The notes under the pieces are model-generated. The model did not search any database. It was not told the DNA's origin and worked only from the letters and a program-made list of their open reading frames with translations. From Scatosoma sp045655705 (GTDB lineage: Bacteria > Bacillota > Clostridia > Christensenellales > Borkfalkiaceae): a stretch of 64,000 bases of DNA. The first letter of the stretch is position 1, and each line of letters opens with the position of its first letter. Position numbers and translations under genes: made by a program. Positions 41,906 through 50,540 of this stretch are shown here, piece after piece. The stretch lies in the NCBI GenBank assembly GCA_045655705.1, contig JAZOPU010000009.1, positions 1 to 64,000 of the forward strand, read 5' to 3'.

Positions 41906-42928
41906 ATGAAGAACAAGAAAACAGTACCTATCTTTTTTGCGGCGGATAAGCGGTATTTGCCTTTTTTGGCGGTTGCGTTGCAATCGCTCAAAGAAACGAA
42001 AACGGGAGAGTACAATTATCAAGTGCACGTGCTTTATACGGGATCGCTTGGTACGCACGTGAACGATATTTTACAAATGCAAGAAGAGGGTTTGTCCGTA
42101 GCGTTTACCGACGTTTCGGCAAAACTGGCGGAGATTGAAACCTTGATGCATTGCCGTGATTATTATACGAGCGCGATTTATTATCGTCTTTTCATTCCCG
42201 ATCTTTTCCCTGCCTACGACAAAATCATCTATCTTGATTGCGACACGGTGGCACTCGACGAGATTGGCAAGCTGTACGATATTGACATAAAGGATAATTA
42301 TATCGGCGCGGTTGCCGATCAAGCGGTGGCGGGGATCGCGCCTTTCCGCGACTACACGAAAAACGCGCTTGGCATTGATGCAAGCAAATATTTCAATTCG
42401 GGCGTGATCGTGATGAACGCGAAAAAGTTTCGTGAAATGGATTTCTACACGGCGTTTAGAGCGGTTTTGAGCAGTTACGATTTTATCGTCGCACCCGATC
42501 AAGACTGTTTAAATCTCATTTGCAAAGATAAAGTGTATTATTTCGAGAATTTGTGGAATGCAATGCCGATTGCAGGCTTGGGCAAGAAAAAACCCAAACT
42601 CGTGCATTATAATCTCACTTTAAAACCGTGGCACTACGACGGGGTTTTATACGAAGAGTATTTTTGGGAATATGCAAAGCGGACTGCGTTTTACGATAAT
42701 ATCGTAGCGATAAAAGCGGCGTTCACACCCGCACAAGCCCAGCGGGATAAAACGGGCTCGGAAAAGCTTCTTGCGTTAGCGCAAGCGGAAGCGGATAGCC
42801 CTTGTAATTATTTAAAAACGGTTGGCACGAGCGCGAAGTTAAACGTACAAAAACGAAAAAACGAGGTAGGCAGGTATGGATTTATCGAAGATTTCTCCCC
42901 AAAGGCGCGAAGTCTTACGACGGATTGA
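41906..42928 (+). CDS. Glycosyltransferase family 8 protein
   Basis: 340 aa. N-terminal PIFFAADKRYLPFLAVAL, the metal-binding DCD in IIYLDCDTVALDEI (111-113), FNSGVIVMN, the APDQDCLN block and KPW near residue 243 are the GT8 signature set, typical of retaining sugar transferases that use nucleotide sugars. The last 90 residues lack a clear domain. The 3' end overlaps the acyltransferase gene by 53 bases. The acceptor is unknown; the neighbours suggest a lipid-linked or surface glycan. Confidence 0.9.
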   Translation: MKNKKTVPIFFAADKRYLPFLAVALQSLKETKTGEYNYQVHVLYTGSLGTHVNDILQMQEEGLSVAFTDVSAKLAEIETLMHCRDYYTSAIYYRLFIPDLFPAYDKIIYLDCDTVALDEIGKLYDIDIKDNYIGAVADQAVAGIAPFRDYTKNALGIDASKYFNSGVIVMNAKKFREMDFYTAFRAVLSSYDFIVAPDQDCLNLICKDKVYYFENLWNAMPIAGLGKKKPKLVHYNLTLKPWHYDGVLYEEYFWEYAKRTAFYDNIVAIKAAFTPAQAQRDKTGSEKLLALAQAEADSPCNYLKTVGTSAKLNVQKRKNEVGRYGFIEDFSPKARSLTTD

Positions 42929-43721
42929 GGAAAACGAGCGCGCGGGTAATTTCCACGTCCCGGTAGAGGACGATCCCCCCGCGCCCGAACTTACGCCCGA
43001 CAAGGTGGATTACCTTTGCAAAAAAGTATCCAGTAAAATAAAACGCAGGATAGCCAACGCGATTGGAGACGCGTACTTTTCCAATTTGATCAAAAAAGAT
43101 ATCATGGTGATCGACGGTATAACGGGCGAAGAACACCTTGACGCGCTCAAAAACGGCGCGATCATAACGAGCAATCATTTTTCTCCGATGGAAAATTATA
43201 TCGTGTTCCATTGTATTCGCAAGCATTTGCCAAGGAAATATCTGTATAAAGTTATTCGCGAAGGAAATTATACCAATTTCCCCGGGTTATACGGGTTTTT
43301 ATTCCGTCATTGCGACACGTTACCGCTCTCTTCTAACCGTCGCACGATGATCAATTTTTCTTCGGCTGTGCAAACGCTGTTAAAGCGCGGTGAAAGCATA
43401 CTTATCTATCCCGAACAGGAAATGTGGTTCAACTACCGAAAGCCCCGTCCGTTTCTTGTAGGCGGTTTTAAAATGGCGTATCGGGCAAACGTACCCGTGT
43501 TGCCTATTTTTATCACCATGCAAGACGACGAAACGCGGTTAGACGAAAGCGGTTATCCCGTGCAACGGCACACCGTGCATATTCTTCCGCCTATCTATCC
43601 CGATTTATCGCTTGGCGACAAGGTCGGCGCGCAAAAAATGTGCGATACGGCGTATGCATATTGTAAAGAAAAATATGAAGAAGTGTATAAGATACCGCTT
43701 GTATACGGAGCAAACGAATGA
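42876..43721 (+). CDS. PlsC-like acyltransferase
   Basis: 281 aa. Glycerolphosphate acyltransferase superfamily: TSNHFSPMEN (99-107) occupies the HX4D motif but reads H-X4-E, and SILIYPEQEMW (about 174-184) matches motif III. The FLVGGFKMAYRANVPVLPIFI block matches the later motif. The first 60 residues are charged with no clear transmembrane helix, so it probably sits on the inner face of the membrane. It starts 53 bases before the GT8 stop (GGCAGGT upstream of the ATG) and overlaps the next gene by four bases. Confidence 0.88.
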   Translation: MDLSKISPQRREVLRRIEENERAGNFHVPVEDDPPAPELTPDKVDYLCKKVSSKIKRRIANAIGDAYFSNLIKKDIMVIDGITGEEHLDALKNGAIITSNHFSPMENYIVFHCIRKHLPRKYLYKVIREGNYTNFPGLYGFLFRHCDTLPLSSNRRTMINFSSAVQTLLKRGESILIYPEQEMWFNYRKPRPFLVGGFKMAYRANVPVLPIFITMQDDETRLDESGYPVQRHTVHILPPIYPDLSLGDKVGAQKMCDTAYAYCKEKYEEVYKIPLVYGANE

Positions 43722-44287
43722 TACTGTATTTGACGATAATTTTAATAGCAATGATAGCCATTGCAGGCATAGTTGCACTCGTAGCGGGCGAGAGTTTTTT
43801 CGTTACGCTTGGCTTTACGGCGCTTGCGGTGGTGATCGTAATGCTTCTCGACGCTTTGACGGCAACGGTGTGTAGATTGTTGCCCGCAAAATGCGCGAAT
43901 GTGGAAAAAAAGTTTTTTATCGTTTCTCCGCGGGAAAAGAAATTTTACGAAAAACTCAAAATACGCAAATGGAAGGACAAGATTCCCGAGATTGGGCAGT
44001 TCACGGGTTTCCGTAAAAACAAGATTGCTGATCCAAAAAGCTTGGAATATTTAGATAGATTTTTATTGGAAATTTGCTACGGTGAGATCGGGCATATCGC
44101 AAGCGTGTCCACGAGCTTTTTGCTCTTGCTGTTGTTCTTTATCACGCCACTTTGGATAGGGGTAGCGTTGCCGGTTGCAATCGTGAGCGCGCTAATGAAT
44201 TTACCGTCGCTGTTTATCCTGCGGTATAATTCCTATAAGCTTCGCGTCTTGCGCACAAGCGTTTTAAAAAAACAGGCAAAAGAATAA
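43718..44287 (+). CDS. CrtO-like acyltransferase family membrane protein
   Basis: 189 aa. N-terminal hydrophobic region (about 1-50), then YEKLKIRKWKDKIPEIGQ (77-94), FLLEICYGEIGHIASV (115-130), a hydrophobic stretch and NLPSLFILRYNSYKL near the C-terminus. These blocks line up with glycosyl-diaponeurosporenoate acyltransferase CrtO of Staphylococcus (RKWK motif, glutamate/histidine helix, NxPxxxxQRYNRxRL), which acylates a sugar on a lipid. No carotenoid genes are nearby, so a different glycolipid is likely. The assignment is by memory of the motif pattern. Co-translated with the PlsC-like gene. Confidence 0.75.
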   Translation: MILYLTIILIAMIAIAGIVALVAGESFFVTLGFTALAVVIVMLLDALTATVCRLLPAKCANVEKKFFIVSPREKKFYEKLKIRKWKDKIPEIGQFTGFRKNKIADPKSLEYLDRFLLEICYGEIGHIASVSTSFLLLLLFFITPLWIGVALPVAIVSALMNLPSLFILRYNSYKLRVLRTSVLKKQAKE

Positions 44288-44296
44288 AATAGTTTG

Positions 44297-44325
44297 GAAA
44301 CGGTTAAAGCCGTTTCTTTTTTTTG
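44297..44325 (+). terminator. Rho-independent terminator of the cassette
   Basis: GAAACGG (44297-44303) pairs with CCGTTTC (44310-44316), TTAAAG loop, followed by a run of T interrupted once. Confidence 0.93.
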
Positions 44326-44403
44326 ATTTTTTTAAAAATTTTCATAAAAAAAAAGGATTTGAGAAAGTTTTGTCGAAATAATAATATATAAGGAGGTGCG
44401 ATT

Positions 44404-45438
44404 ATGTTTGATACCCGTGAATTTTCGTGCGTGCGCGAGCGTATTTGCGCGCAAGAAGAGATGTTCTTTTCACCGTATGCGAAGAAGTCCGCAAATACCG
44501 TTGGCAGAGCGCGCGAAGAAAAGCGTTGCGATTTCCGCACGGATTTTCAGCGCGATAGAGATCGGATTATTTACAGTAACTCCTTTAAACGCTTAAAGAA
44601 TAAAACGCAGGTGTTTTTTGCACCCGAAGGGGATCATTATATCACCCGTCTTACGCACACGCTCGACGTATCGCAAATCGCGCGTTCGATTGCACGTACG
44701 CTCGCTTTAAACGAAGATTTGGCAGAAGCGATCGCGCTTGGGCACGACCTTGGGCACACGCCTTTTGGACACGTAGGCGAACGAGTGCTTGCAGGGCTTG
44801 CGAAAAACGGATTTTATCATAACCAGCAGTCGCTCCGCGTCGTCGACCATATCGAAAAAAACGGTCGGGGCTTGAACTTGACGGGGGAAGTTCGCGACGG
44901 TATCGTAGAGCACAAAAGTACGGGAAAACCCGCCACGCTCGAAGGGGTTGCCGTGTCGCTTGCCGATAGAATTGCGTATATCAATCACGATATCGAAGAC
45001 GCCATTCGCGCGGGGATTTTAAAAGCGGACGATTTGCCAAGATCTTGCGTGGAAACGCTGGGCAAAGAAACGAAAACGCGCATCAACACCGCCATTGCGG
45101 ATATTTATAAAACTTCTTACGGGCAAAATTTCGTGAAAATGTCCGACGAAATGATGAAAGCGATCAACGAGCTTCGCGCGTTTATGTTTGAAAGAGTATA
45201 CGAGCTTGCAAATAAGTCCATACAGGAGCGTTCGGAGCGTATGCTCACGCAAATGTTCGAGTATTTTACAAAGCACGTGGATAAACTCCCGAAAAGCTAT
45301 TTACGGCTTTTGGACAGGGACGGCGAAGAACGCGTGGTGTGCGATTATCTTTCGGGTATGACGGATAGATACGCAATCGGCGTGTTTGAAAGCTTGTTCA
45401 TTCCTTCCACCTTTTCGCTTGGGGGGATACAATCGTGA
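44404..45438 (+). CDS. dgt: dGTP triphosphohydrolase-like HD protein
   Basis: 344 aa, shorter than E. coli Dgt and like the Firmicute form. The RDFQRDRDRIIYSNSFKRLKNKTQV block and the HD motif are present: His in RLTHTLDVSQIARS, HDLGHTPFGH with the His-Asp pair near 118, and the later Asp in SLADRIAYINHDIED. Cleaves dGTP or dNTPs to nucleoside and triphosphate. A perfect AAGGAGGTG ribosome site precedes the ATG. It overlaps dnaG by four bases, the known Clostridial dgt-dnaG-rpoD order. Confidence 0.94.
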   Translation: MFDTREFSCVRERICAQEEMFFSPYAKKSANTVGRAREEKRCDFRTDFQRDRDRIIYSNSFKRLKNKTQVFFAPEGDHYITRLTHTLDVSQIARSIARTLALNEDLAEAIALGHDLGHTPFGHVGERVLAGLAKNGFYHNQQSLRVVDHIEKNGRGLNLTGEVRDGIVEHKSTGKPATLEGVAVSLADRIAYINHDIEDAIRAGILKADDLPRSCVETLGKETKTRINTAIADIYKTSYGQNFVKMSDEMMKAINELRAFMFERVYELANKSIQERSERMLTQMFEYFTKHVDKLPKSYLRLLDRDGEERVVCDYLSGMTDRYAIGVFESLFIPSTFSLGGIQS

Positions 45439-47234
45439 TAAAGAAAGGATTTGACCGCGCGTTTTTGGACGAGCTTAAACAAAAAAACGATCTCGTGGAC
45501 GTGGTTACCAGCTACGTAGCACTGGATAGAAAAGGCAATACGCATTGGGCTTGCTGTCCTTTCCACCACGAGCGCACGCCGTCGTTTGCAGTCAATCAAG
45601 CGGAGCAATTTTATCATTGCTTTGGTTGCGGAGCGTCGGGTGACGTTATCAAATTCGTGCAAGAGATTGAAAGCACCGATTATATCGGCGCGATCCGTAT
45701 TTTGGCAGGACGCGCGAAAATGGAAGTACCCGAAAGCAATTTCGATAGCGAAAAAGCCTTGGAAACCAAGAAAAAACGGGATACGCTTGCTAAAATTATG
45801 CTGGAAAGCGCACGCTTTTATCTGGGTAATTTATATAGCGGGGATTCCCGTGCCGACGCGCATTTGCAATATATCCATAACCGTAAGCTTTCCCCCACGA
45901 CGGTGAAAAAGTTCGGTTTGGGCGCGTCGCTGGATTTCTTCTCGCTCCCTGATTATTTGCAGGATAAAGGCTTTTCAAGACAAGACCTTATCGATAGCGG
46001 GGTTTGCGGGGAGAGCAAAGCAGGCAAGCTTATCGACACGCAGGCGGGAAGACTGATTTTTCCCATCATCAATGCGTTCGACGAAGTGGTGGCGTTTGGT
46101 GGTAGACTGCTGGAAAAGGCGGATTTTGCCAAGTATAAGAACACCAAGGAAACACTGCTTTTCAATAAAAGCAAAACGCTGTATAATATCAACCTGCTGA
46201 AAAAATACAAACGCACGCAAACGGTGAAAGAAGTGATTATCGTCGAAGGGTATATGGACACGATTTCCTTATACCAAGCGGGGTTTGAAAACGTGGTAGC
46301 GTCTATGGGTACGTCGCTCACCAAAGACCAAGCAAGGCTTGTCAAACGCTATTCGGATAATATTTTGATCAGCTACGACGGCGATTTTGCAGGGCAAAAA
46401 GCCGACCTTCGCGGACTGGAAATTTTAAAAGACGAGCATTTGAACGTACGCGTCGTGCCCATGCCCGACGGGCTTGACCCCGACGACGTGGTGAAAAAGG
46501 GCGCGGGCGAATATCAAAAATGCCTGGACGCGGCAATGCCGCTCATTGATTATAAAATCCACGCGTTAGAGCGCAAATACGACTTGGGTAGAACGGAAGA
46601 AAAACGCGCGTTCGTGGCGGAAGCAATCAAGGTCGTTGCCGAAGCGGAGAGCGAAGCGGTCAAGGAAGAATTGCTCAAAAAATTGCGCGAAAGGACGGGC
46701 ATAAGCTATCACGCGTTAGAGCGCGACTTACAGCGCGCAGGCAAAGAACCTGTGCGGGAACAAAAAAACGTGGAAAAATTGCAAATCGCGGAAGTGGCGG
46801 CGGGCGCGGATAAAACGGCAAAAGCCACACGGTTTATTTTGGCGGCAAAGCTTTTTTCCAAGCCGTACGCAAAAGATTTTTCGCTTGAAAGTATTCGTTT
46901 TGAAACGGAGACGCATAAAACGGTTGCCGAGTATATCACGGAGCGGGAAAAAGCGGGCGAGCGTATACGTCCGAGCGAGCTGTTTGAGATTTTGGGCGAA
47001 GAGAGTGCGGAGTTTAACGCCATACTCGATTTGAACTACGAGGACAAGCTTTCAGGCGACGTTGCCGAGCGGTTTTTCATAGATAGCGTGAAAACGCTTG
47101 AAAGGGCGAATATTGAAAGCGAGATTGCAAAAATCAGAAAAGAATACGAAACGGAAACGGACGACGAGAAAAAACGCGAAACGGCGAAACGGCTTGCCGA
47201 GTGCGTGCGTCGAAGAAACGGTTTAAAAAAATAA
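45435..47234 (+). CDS. dnaG: DNA primase
   Basis: 599 aa, GTG start within the dgt stop. The CHC2 zinc-binding domain has CCPFHHERTPSF and HCFGCG (about residues 36-63). The RNA polymerase/TOPRIM core has VIIVEGYMDTISLYQAGF near 270, then the ISYDGDFAGQKA block. A C-terminal helicase-binding region follows (about 430-599). Synthesises primers at the fork. The next gene is rpoD, 44 bases downstream. Confidence 0.97.
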   Translation: MIKKGFDRAFLDELKQKNDLVDVVTSYVALDRKGNTHWACCPFHHERTPSFAVNQAEQFYHCFGCGASGDVIKFVQEIESTDYIGAIRILAGRAKMEVPESNFDSEKALETKKKRDTLAKIMLESARFYLGNLYSGDSRADAHLQYIHNRKLSPTTVKKFGLGASLDFFSLPDYLQDKGFSRQDLIDSGVCGESKAGKLIDTQAGRLIFPIINAFDEVVAFGGRLLEKADFAKYKNTKETLLFNKSKTLYNINLLKKYKRTQTVKEVIIVEGYMDTISLYQAGFENVVASMGTSLTKDQARLVKRYSDNILISYDGDFAGQKADLRGLEILKDEHLNVRVVPMPDGLDPDDVVKKGAGEYQKCLDAAMPLIDYKIHALERKYDLGRTEEKRAFVAEAIKVVAEAESEAVKEELLKKLRERTGISYHALERDLQRAGKEPVREQKNVEKLQIAEVAAGADKTAKATRFILAAKLFSKPYAKDFSLESIRFETETHKTVAEYITEREKAGERIRPSELFEILGEESAEFNAILDLNYEDKLSGDVAERFFIDSVKTLERANIESEIAKIRKEYETETDDEKKRETAKRLAECVRRRNGLKK

Positions 47235-47278
47235 AAGCAAAAAAACGGAAACGTTTTATATAAACGGAGGATAAAAGG

Positions 47279-48334
47279 GTGAATATATCCGAACAAAAAC
47301 TTAACGAATTGGTGGCGGGGATCATTGAAAACTACGCCAAAAAGGGCAGCATTTCCACGAACGCGCTTTGCGATATCATGGAAAAATACGACACGGACGC
47401 AAACCAAATGGATTTCGTGTATAAGTCTTTAAGCGAAGCGGGTATCCAAATCGTAGACGAAGACCAAAGAGATCGCGAACTGTTTGAACAGGCGCTTTCC
47501 GATATCGGCTTGGACGATCCCGTAAAGATGTATCTCAAAGACATCGGTAGAGTACCGCTTCTTACCGCGGACGAAGAAGTAGACCTTGCCCGTCGTATGC
47601 AAGAAGACGACGCAGCGGCGAAAAAACGCCTTTCCGAAGCCAACCTTCGATTGGTGGTTTCCATTGCCAAACGCTACGTGGGGCGGGGTATGCTTTTTCT
47701 TGATCTTATTCAGGAAGGCAATTTAGGGCTAATGAAAGCCGTGGAGAAATTCGATTATCAAAAAGGCTTCAAATTCTCCACCTACGCGACTTGGTGGATT
47801 CGTCAATCGATCACGCGTGCCATTGCCGATCAAGCGAGAACCATTCGTATTCCCGTGCACATGGTGGAAACGATCAACAAGCTCACTCGCGTGCAAAGAC
47901 TGCTTTTGCAGGAATTTGGGCGTGAGCCTACGCCTGCGGAAATCGCGGAAAAAATGGGCGTGAGCGAAGAACGCGTTGTAGAAATACAAAAGATCGCGCA
48001 AGACCCCGTTTCCTTGGAAACGCCGATCGGCGAAGAAGAAGACAGCCACTTGGGCGACTTTATCGAAGACGAAAAAACGACGACGCCCAGTGATTCCGTG
48101 GCGTTTACCATGCTCAAAGAACAGCTCCTTGGCGTGCTCGACACGCTTACCCCGCGTGAAGAAAAGGTGTTGCGTCTTCGCTACGGTATCGACGACGGCA
48201 AACCCAGAACACTCGAAGAGGTGGGCAGAGAATTCAACGTAACGCGTGAGCGTATCCGTCAAATCGAAGCGAAAGCACTTCGTAAGCTTCGCCACCCCTC
48301 GCGTAGTAAAAAGCTTAAAGATTTTCTCGAATAA
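47279..48334 (+). CDS. rpoD: Principal RNA polymerase sigma factor
   Basis: 351 aa, GTG start with GGAGG 9 bases upstream. A region 1.1-like N-terminus (about 1-70), region 1.2 DPVKMYLKDIGRVPLLT, region 2 (LRLVVSIAKRYVGRGMLFLDLIQEGNLGLMKAVEKFD and the tryptophan-rich TYATWWIRQSI), region 3, and region 4 with VTRERIRQIEAKALRKLRHP at the end. This factor accounts for the TTGACA/TATAAT promoters seen throughout the window. It overlaps trmK by one base. Confidence 0.98.
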   Translation: MNISEQKLNELVAGIIENYAKKGSISTNALCDIMEKYDTDANQMDFVYKSLSEAGIQIVDEDQRDRELFEQALSDIGLDDPVKMYLKDIGRVPLLTADEEVDLARRMQEDDAAAKKRLSEANLRLVVSIAKRYVGRGMLFLDLIQEGNLGLMKAVEKFDYQKGFKFSTYATWWIRQSITRAIADQARTIRIPVHMVETINKLTRVQRLLLQEFGREPTPAEIAEKMGVSEERVVEIQKIAQDPVSLETPIGEEEDSHLGDFIEDEKTTTPSDSVAFTMLKEQLLGVLDTLTPREEKVLRLRYGIDDGKPRTLEEVGREFNVTRERIRQIEAKALRKLRHPSRSKKLKDFLE

Positions 48335-49005
48335 TGGCTTACGGGAAACGGATAGATACGCTTTGTGGATTGCTTGTTCCTTGCAAGTCGTTTGCGGACG
48401 TGGGTTGCGATCACGGGTATTGTAGCGAATACGTGCTCAAAAACGGGCTTTGCGAGCAGGTGATTTTTTCCGATATCAGCAAGGGCAGTTTGCAAAAAGC
48501 GCAAACCTTGCTTGCGCCGTTCGTGGACGAACGTAAAGCCAAAGGCGTTTTGGGCGGTGGGTTCTACGGCGTGCCAAATACCACGGAGCAGGTGCTTATT
48601 GCGGGTATGGGCGGTGCGGAGATCGTGTCCATTTTGTCCGATAATCAATACGGTTTTATGCCCGAACGCTTTGTGTTCCAGCCTATGCACGACACGGAAA
48701 AACTGCGTAGATATATTTTAGAAAACGGCGGGTATATTGCGCGCGATTTCACCTTTGAAGATGGTAAGTTCTACGACGTGCTCGTGGGCGGAAGGGCAGA
48801 CGAAACACATTTTACTTCGCCGTATACCGACGCGGAATACGAGTTTGGCAGGGAAAATTTGCAAGAAAAGGGCGAAGCGTTTGTCAAGCGTACGCAAAAG
48901 CTGATTAAGAATATTGACAAATATTTAAAAGTTCCCACACTTGGAAAGGATAGCCAAGCGGAGCTGATACAAAGAAAAGCAAGACTTACGGAGGCGATTG
49001 AATGA
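48334..49005 (+). CDS. trmK: tRNA (adenine-22-N1)-methyltransferase
   Basis: 223 aa. SAM motif ADVGCDHGYCSEYVLKNG near residues 21-38, and the IAGMGGAEIVSIL block with the family-specific GMGG. Methylates A22 in the tRNA D-loop. Overlaps the rpoD stop by one base and the next gene by four bases. In Firmicutes trmK and yqfO sit beside rpoD, as here. Confidence 0.94.
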   Translation: MAYGKRIDTLCGLLVPCKSFADVGCDHGYCSEYVLKNGLCEQVIFSDISKGSLQKAQTLLAPFVDERKAKGVLGGGFYGVPNTTEQVLIAGMGGAEIVSILSDNQYGFMPERFVFQPMHDTEKLRRYILENGGYIARDFTFEDGKFYDVLVGGRADETHFTSPYTDAEYEFGRENLQEKGEAFVKRTQKLIKNIDKYLKVPTLGKDSQAELIQRKARLTEAIE

Positions 49006-49793
49006 AACTTGCCGATATATATAAAGAGTGCGATTTTCTTGCGCCCAAAACGCTTTCCGACGAATATTGCGCAAAATACGACGCGTATGATAACAGCGGT
49101 ATTTTGGTGGATACGGGCGACGAAATAAACCGTGTGGTATTTTCCCTTGATTTTTCCTTGCAAGCGATTGAAAAAGCGGAGCAAACGGGCGCAAATCTTA
49201 TCATTACGCATCACCCTGCGATTTATGGAAAGATTAGTCATTTACGCGTTTCCGATTTTGATCCGATAGATAGCAAGCTCGTTAGGTGCTTAAAAAAAGG
49301 AATTAGTGTAATTTCTATGCACCTTAATCTTGATTGCGCGAAGGACGGTATCGACGAAAGTCTTGCAAAGGCGCTTGGAAAAACGGGAGAGCAAACGCTT
49401 ATGCACCCGTTGTCTACGGGCGGTTACGGCAGAGCTTATGGGGTGGAGCAAACTTGTCTTGGCGACTTTGCGGAAAAAGTAAAAGCGAATTTACAAGCAA
49501 AAAAGGTACTTATTTACGGGGAAGAGAATAGGAAGATTACACGCGTTGCAAGCTTTTGCGGCGGCGGTGCGGACGAAGAGAGCGTGCGTTTTGCCAAAGA
49601 ACAGGGCGCGGACGTGATCGTTTCTTCCGATTTTAAACATCATATCATCACGCTCGCCAAAGAGAGCAATCTTGCCGTGGTTGCGCTCACGCATTACGCG
49701 TCCGAGTGTTACGGCTTTGAAAAATTTTATCAAAAAATCCGTCGGAGCATATCCTTGCCGTGCGAGTTTTGCGCGGACGAAACGCTACTTTGA
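49002..49793 (+). CDS. yqfO: Nif3-like dinuclear metal protein (YqfO type)
   Basis: 263 aa, lacking the inserted domain of the longer Firmicute YqfO. Metal-binding blocks: ITHHPAIYG around residue 67, MHLNLDCAKDG and the C-terminal VVALTHYASE. Often annotated as GTP cyclohydrolase I type 2, but its cellular role is unsettled. It overlaps trmK by four bases; that pairing is conserved. Confidence 0.92.
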   Translation: MKLADIYKECDFLAPKTLSDEYCAKYDAYDNSGILVDTGDEINRVVFSLDFSLQAIEKAEQTGANLIITHHPAIYGKISHLRVSDFDPIDSKLVRCLKKGISVISMHLNLDCAKDGIDESLAKALGKTGEQTLMHPLSTGGYGRAYGVEQTCLGDFAEKVKANLQAKKVLIYGEENRKITRVASFCGGGADEESVRFAKEQGADVIVSSDFKHHIITLAKESNLAVVALTHYASECYGFEKFYQKIRRSISLPCEFCADETLL

Positions 49794-49808
49794 CGGGAGG
49801 AGTAATAT

Positions 49809-50504
49809 ATGTCACAGTTACAAGCAATTTTATCTTATCAAGAGATCGACAGAAAGCTTTTCAAGCTCGAAAACGAGCTTGCGGAAAGCGAAGAGCGCAA
49901 AAAGTACGTAAAACTGCAAAAGTTTTTAAAGACCGCGCCGGAAAAGTTGGATTCCTTGGAAGCGAAAGCCACGGCATTGAAAGCGGAAACGCAGTCGCTT
50001 TTGAAAAAGTACGAGCAAGCGGAAGCTTCGCTTGGCGATTTCGAGCATATCGACGAGCTTGTGGAAAGCGGTGCGGACGTATCTTTCTATAAAAAGAAAG
50101 CGCAGTCGGTATACGACCAGTTGAAAAAGCTCAAAGCGGATATCCACGCGCTCACGGAAAACGTCAAGGCGACGGACGCGGAATATCAAAAACTCAAAAA
50201 GCAAGTTATTTCCGCGCAAAAACAATACGGCGAAGCGCAAGAAGCGTATAAAGCGGTAAAAGCTTCGCGCGAAGCGGAGAAAAAAGAAATCGAAACCGCG
50301 CTTGCGCAAGCGGAAAAGCAAGTGGACGAAGAGCTCTTAAAGCGTTATCAAACCAAACGAAAGGAGAAATTGTTCCCCGTCGTGGGCGAGCTGTACGCGG
50401 GCAGGTGCCCTTATTGCAGTATGGAACCGCCCATTGCCGCGCAAAGCAAACTTCCCGCGGGCGTCGATTGCGACAACTGCCATAGAATACTGTTTAGCAA
50501 ATAG
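49809..50504 (+). CDS. Coiled-coil protein with C4 zinc ribbon
   Basis: 231 aa. Residues about 10-185 are a long antiparallel coiled coil (repeated KAL/KAE heptads, for example VYDQLKKLKADIHALTENVKATD). The C-terminus is a zinc ribbon with CPYCSME and CDNCHR. This matches the C4-type zinc-ribbon family seen next to yqfO in many Firmicutes; the function is not well defined. Ribosome site GGGAGGAG before the ATG. Confidence 0.88.
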   Translation: MSQLQAILSYQEIDRKLFKLENELAESEERKKYVKLQKFLKTAPEKLDSLEAKATALKAETQSLLKKYEQAEASLGDFEHIDELVESGADVSFYKKKAQSVYDQLKKLKADIHALTENVKATDAEYQKLKKQVISAQKQYGEAQEAYKAVKASREAEKKEIETALAQAEKQVDEELLKRYQTKRKEKLFPVVGELYAGRCPYCSMEPPIAAQSKLPAGVDCDNCHRILFSK

Positions 50505-50540
50505 AAGCACTTTTTATCGCGCTGTTGCGTATGATAAATC

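Noticed and set aside
48334..49005. trmK as a general methyltransferase of unknown role
   Set aside because: The GMGG block and the position next to rpoD and yqfO fit TrmK specifically.
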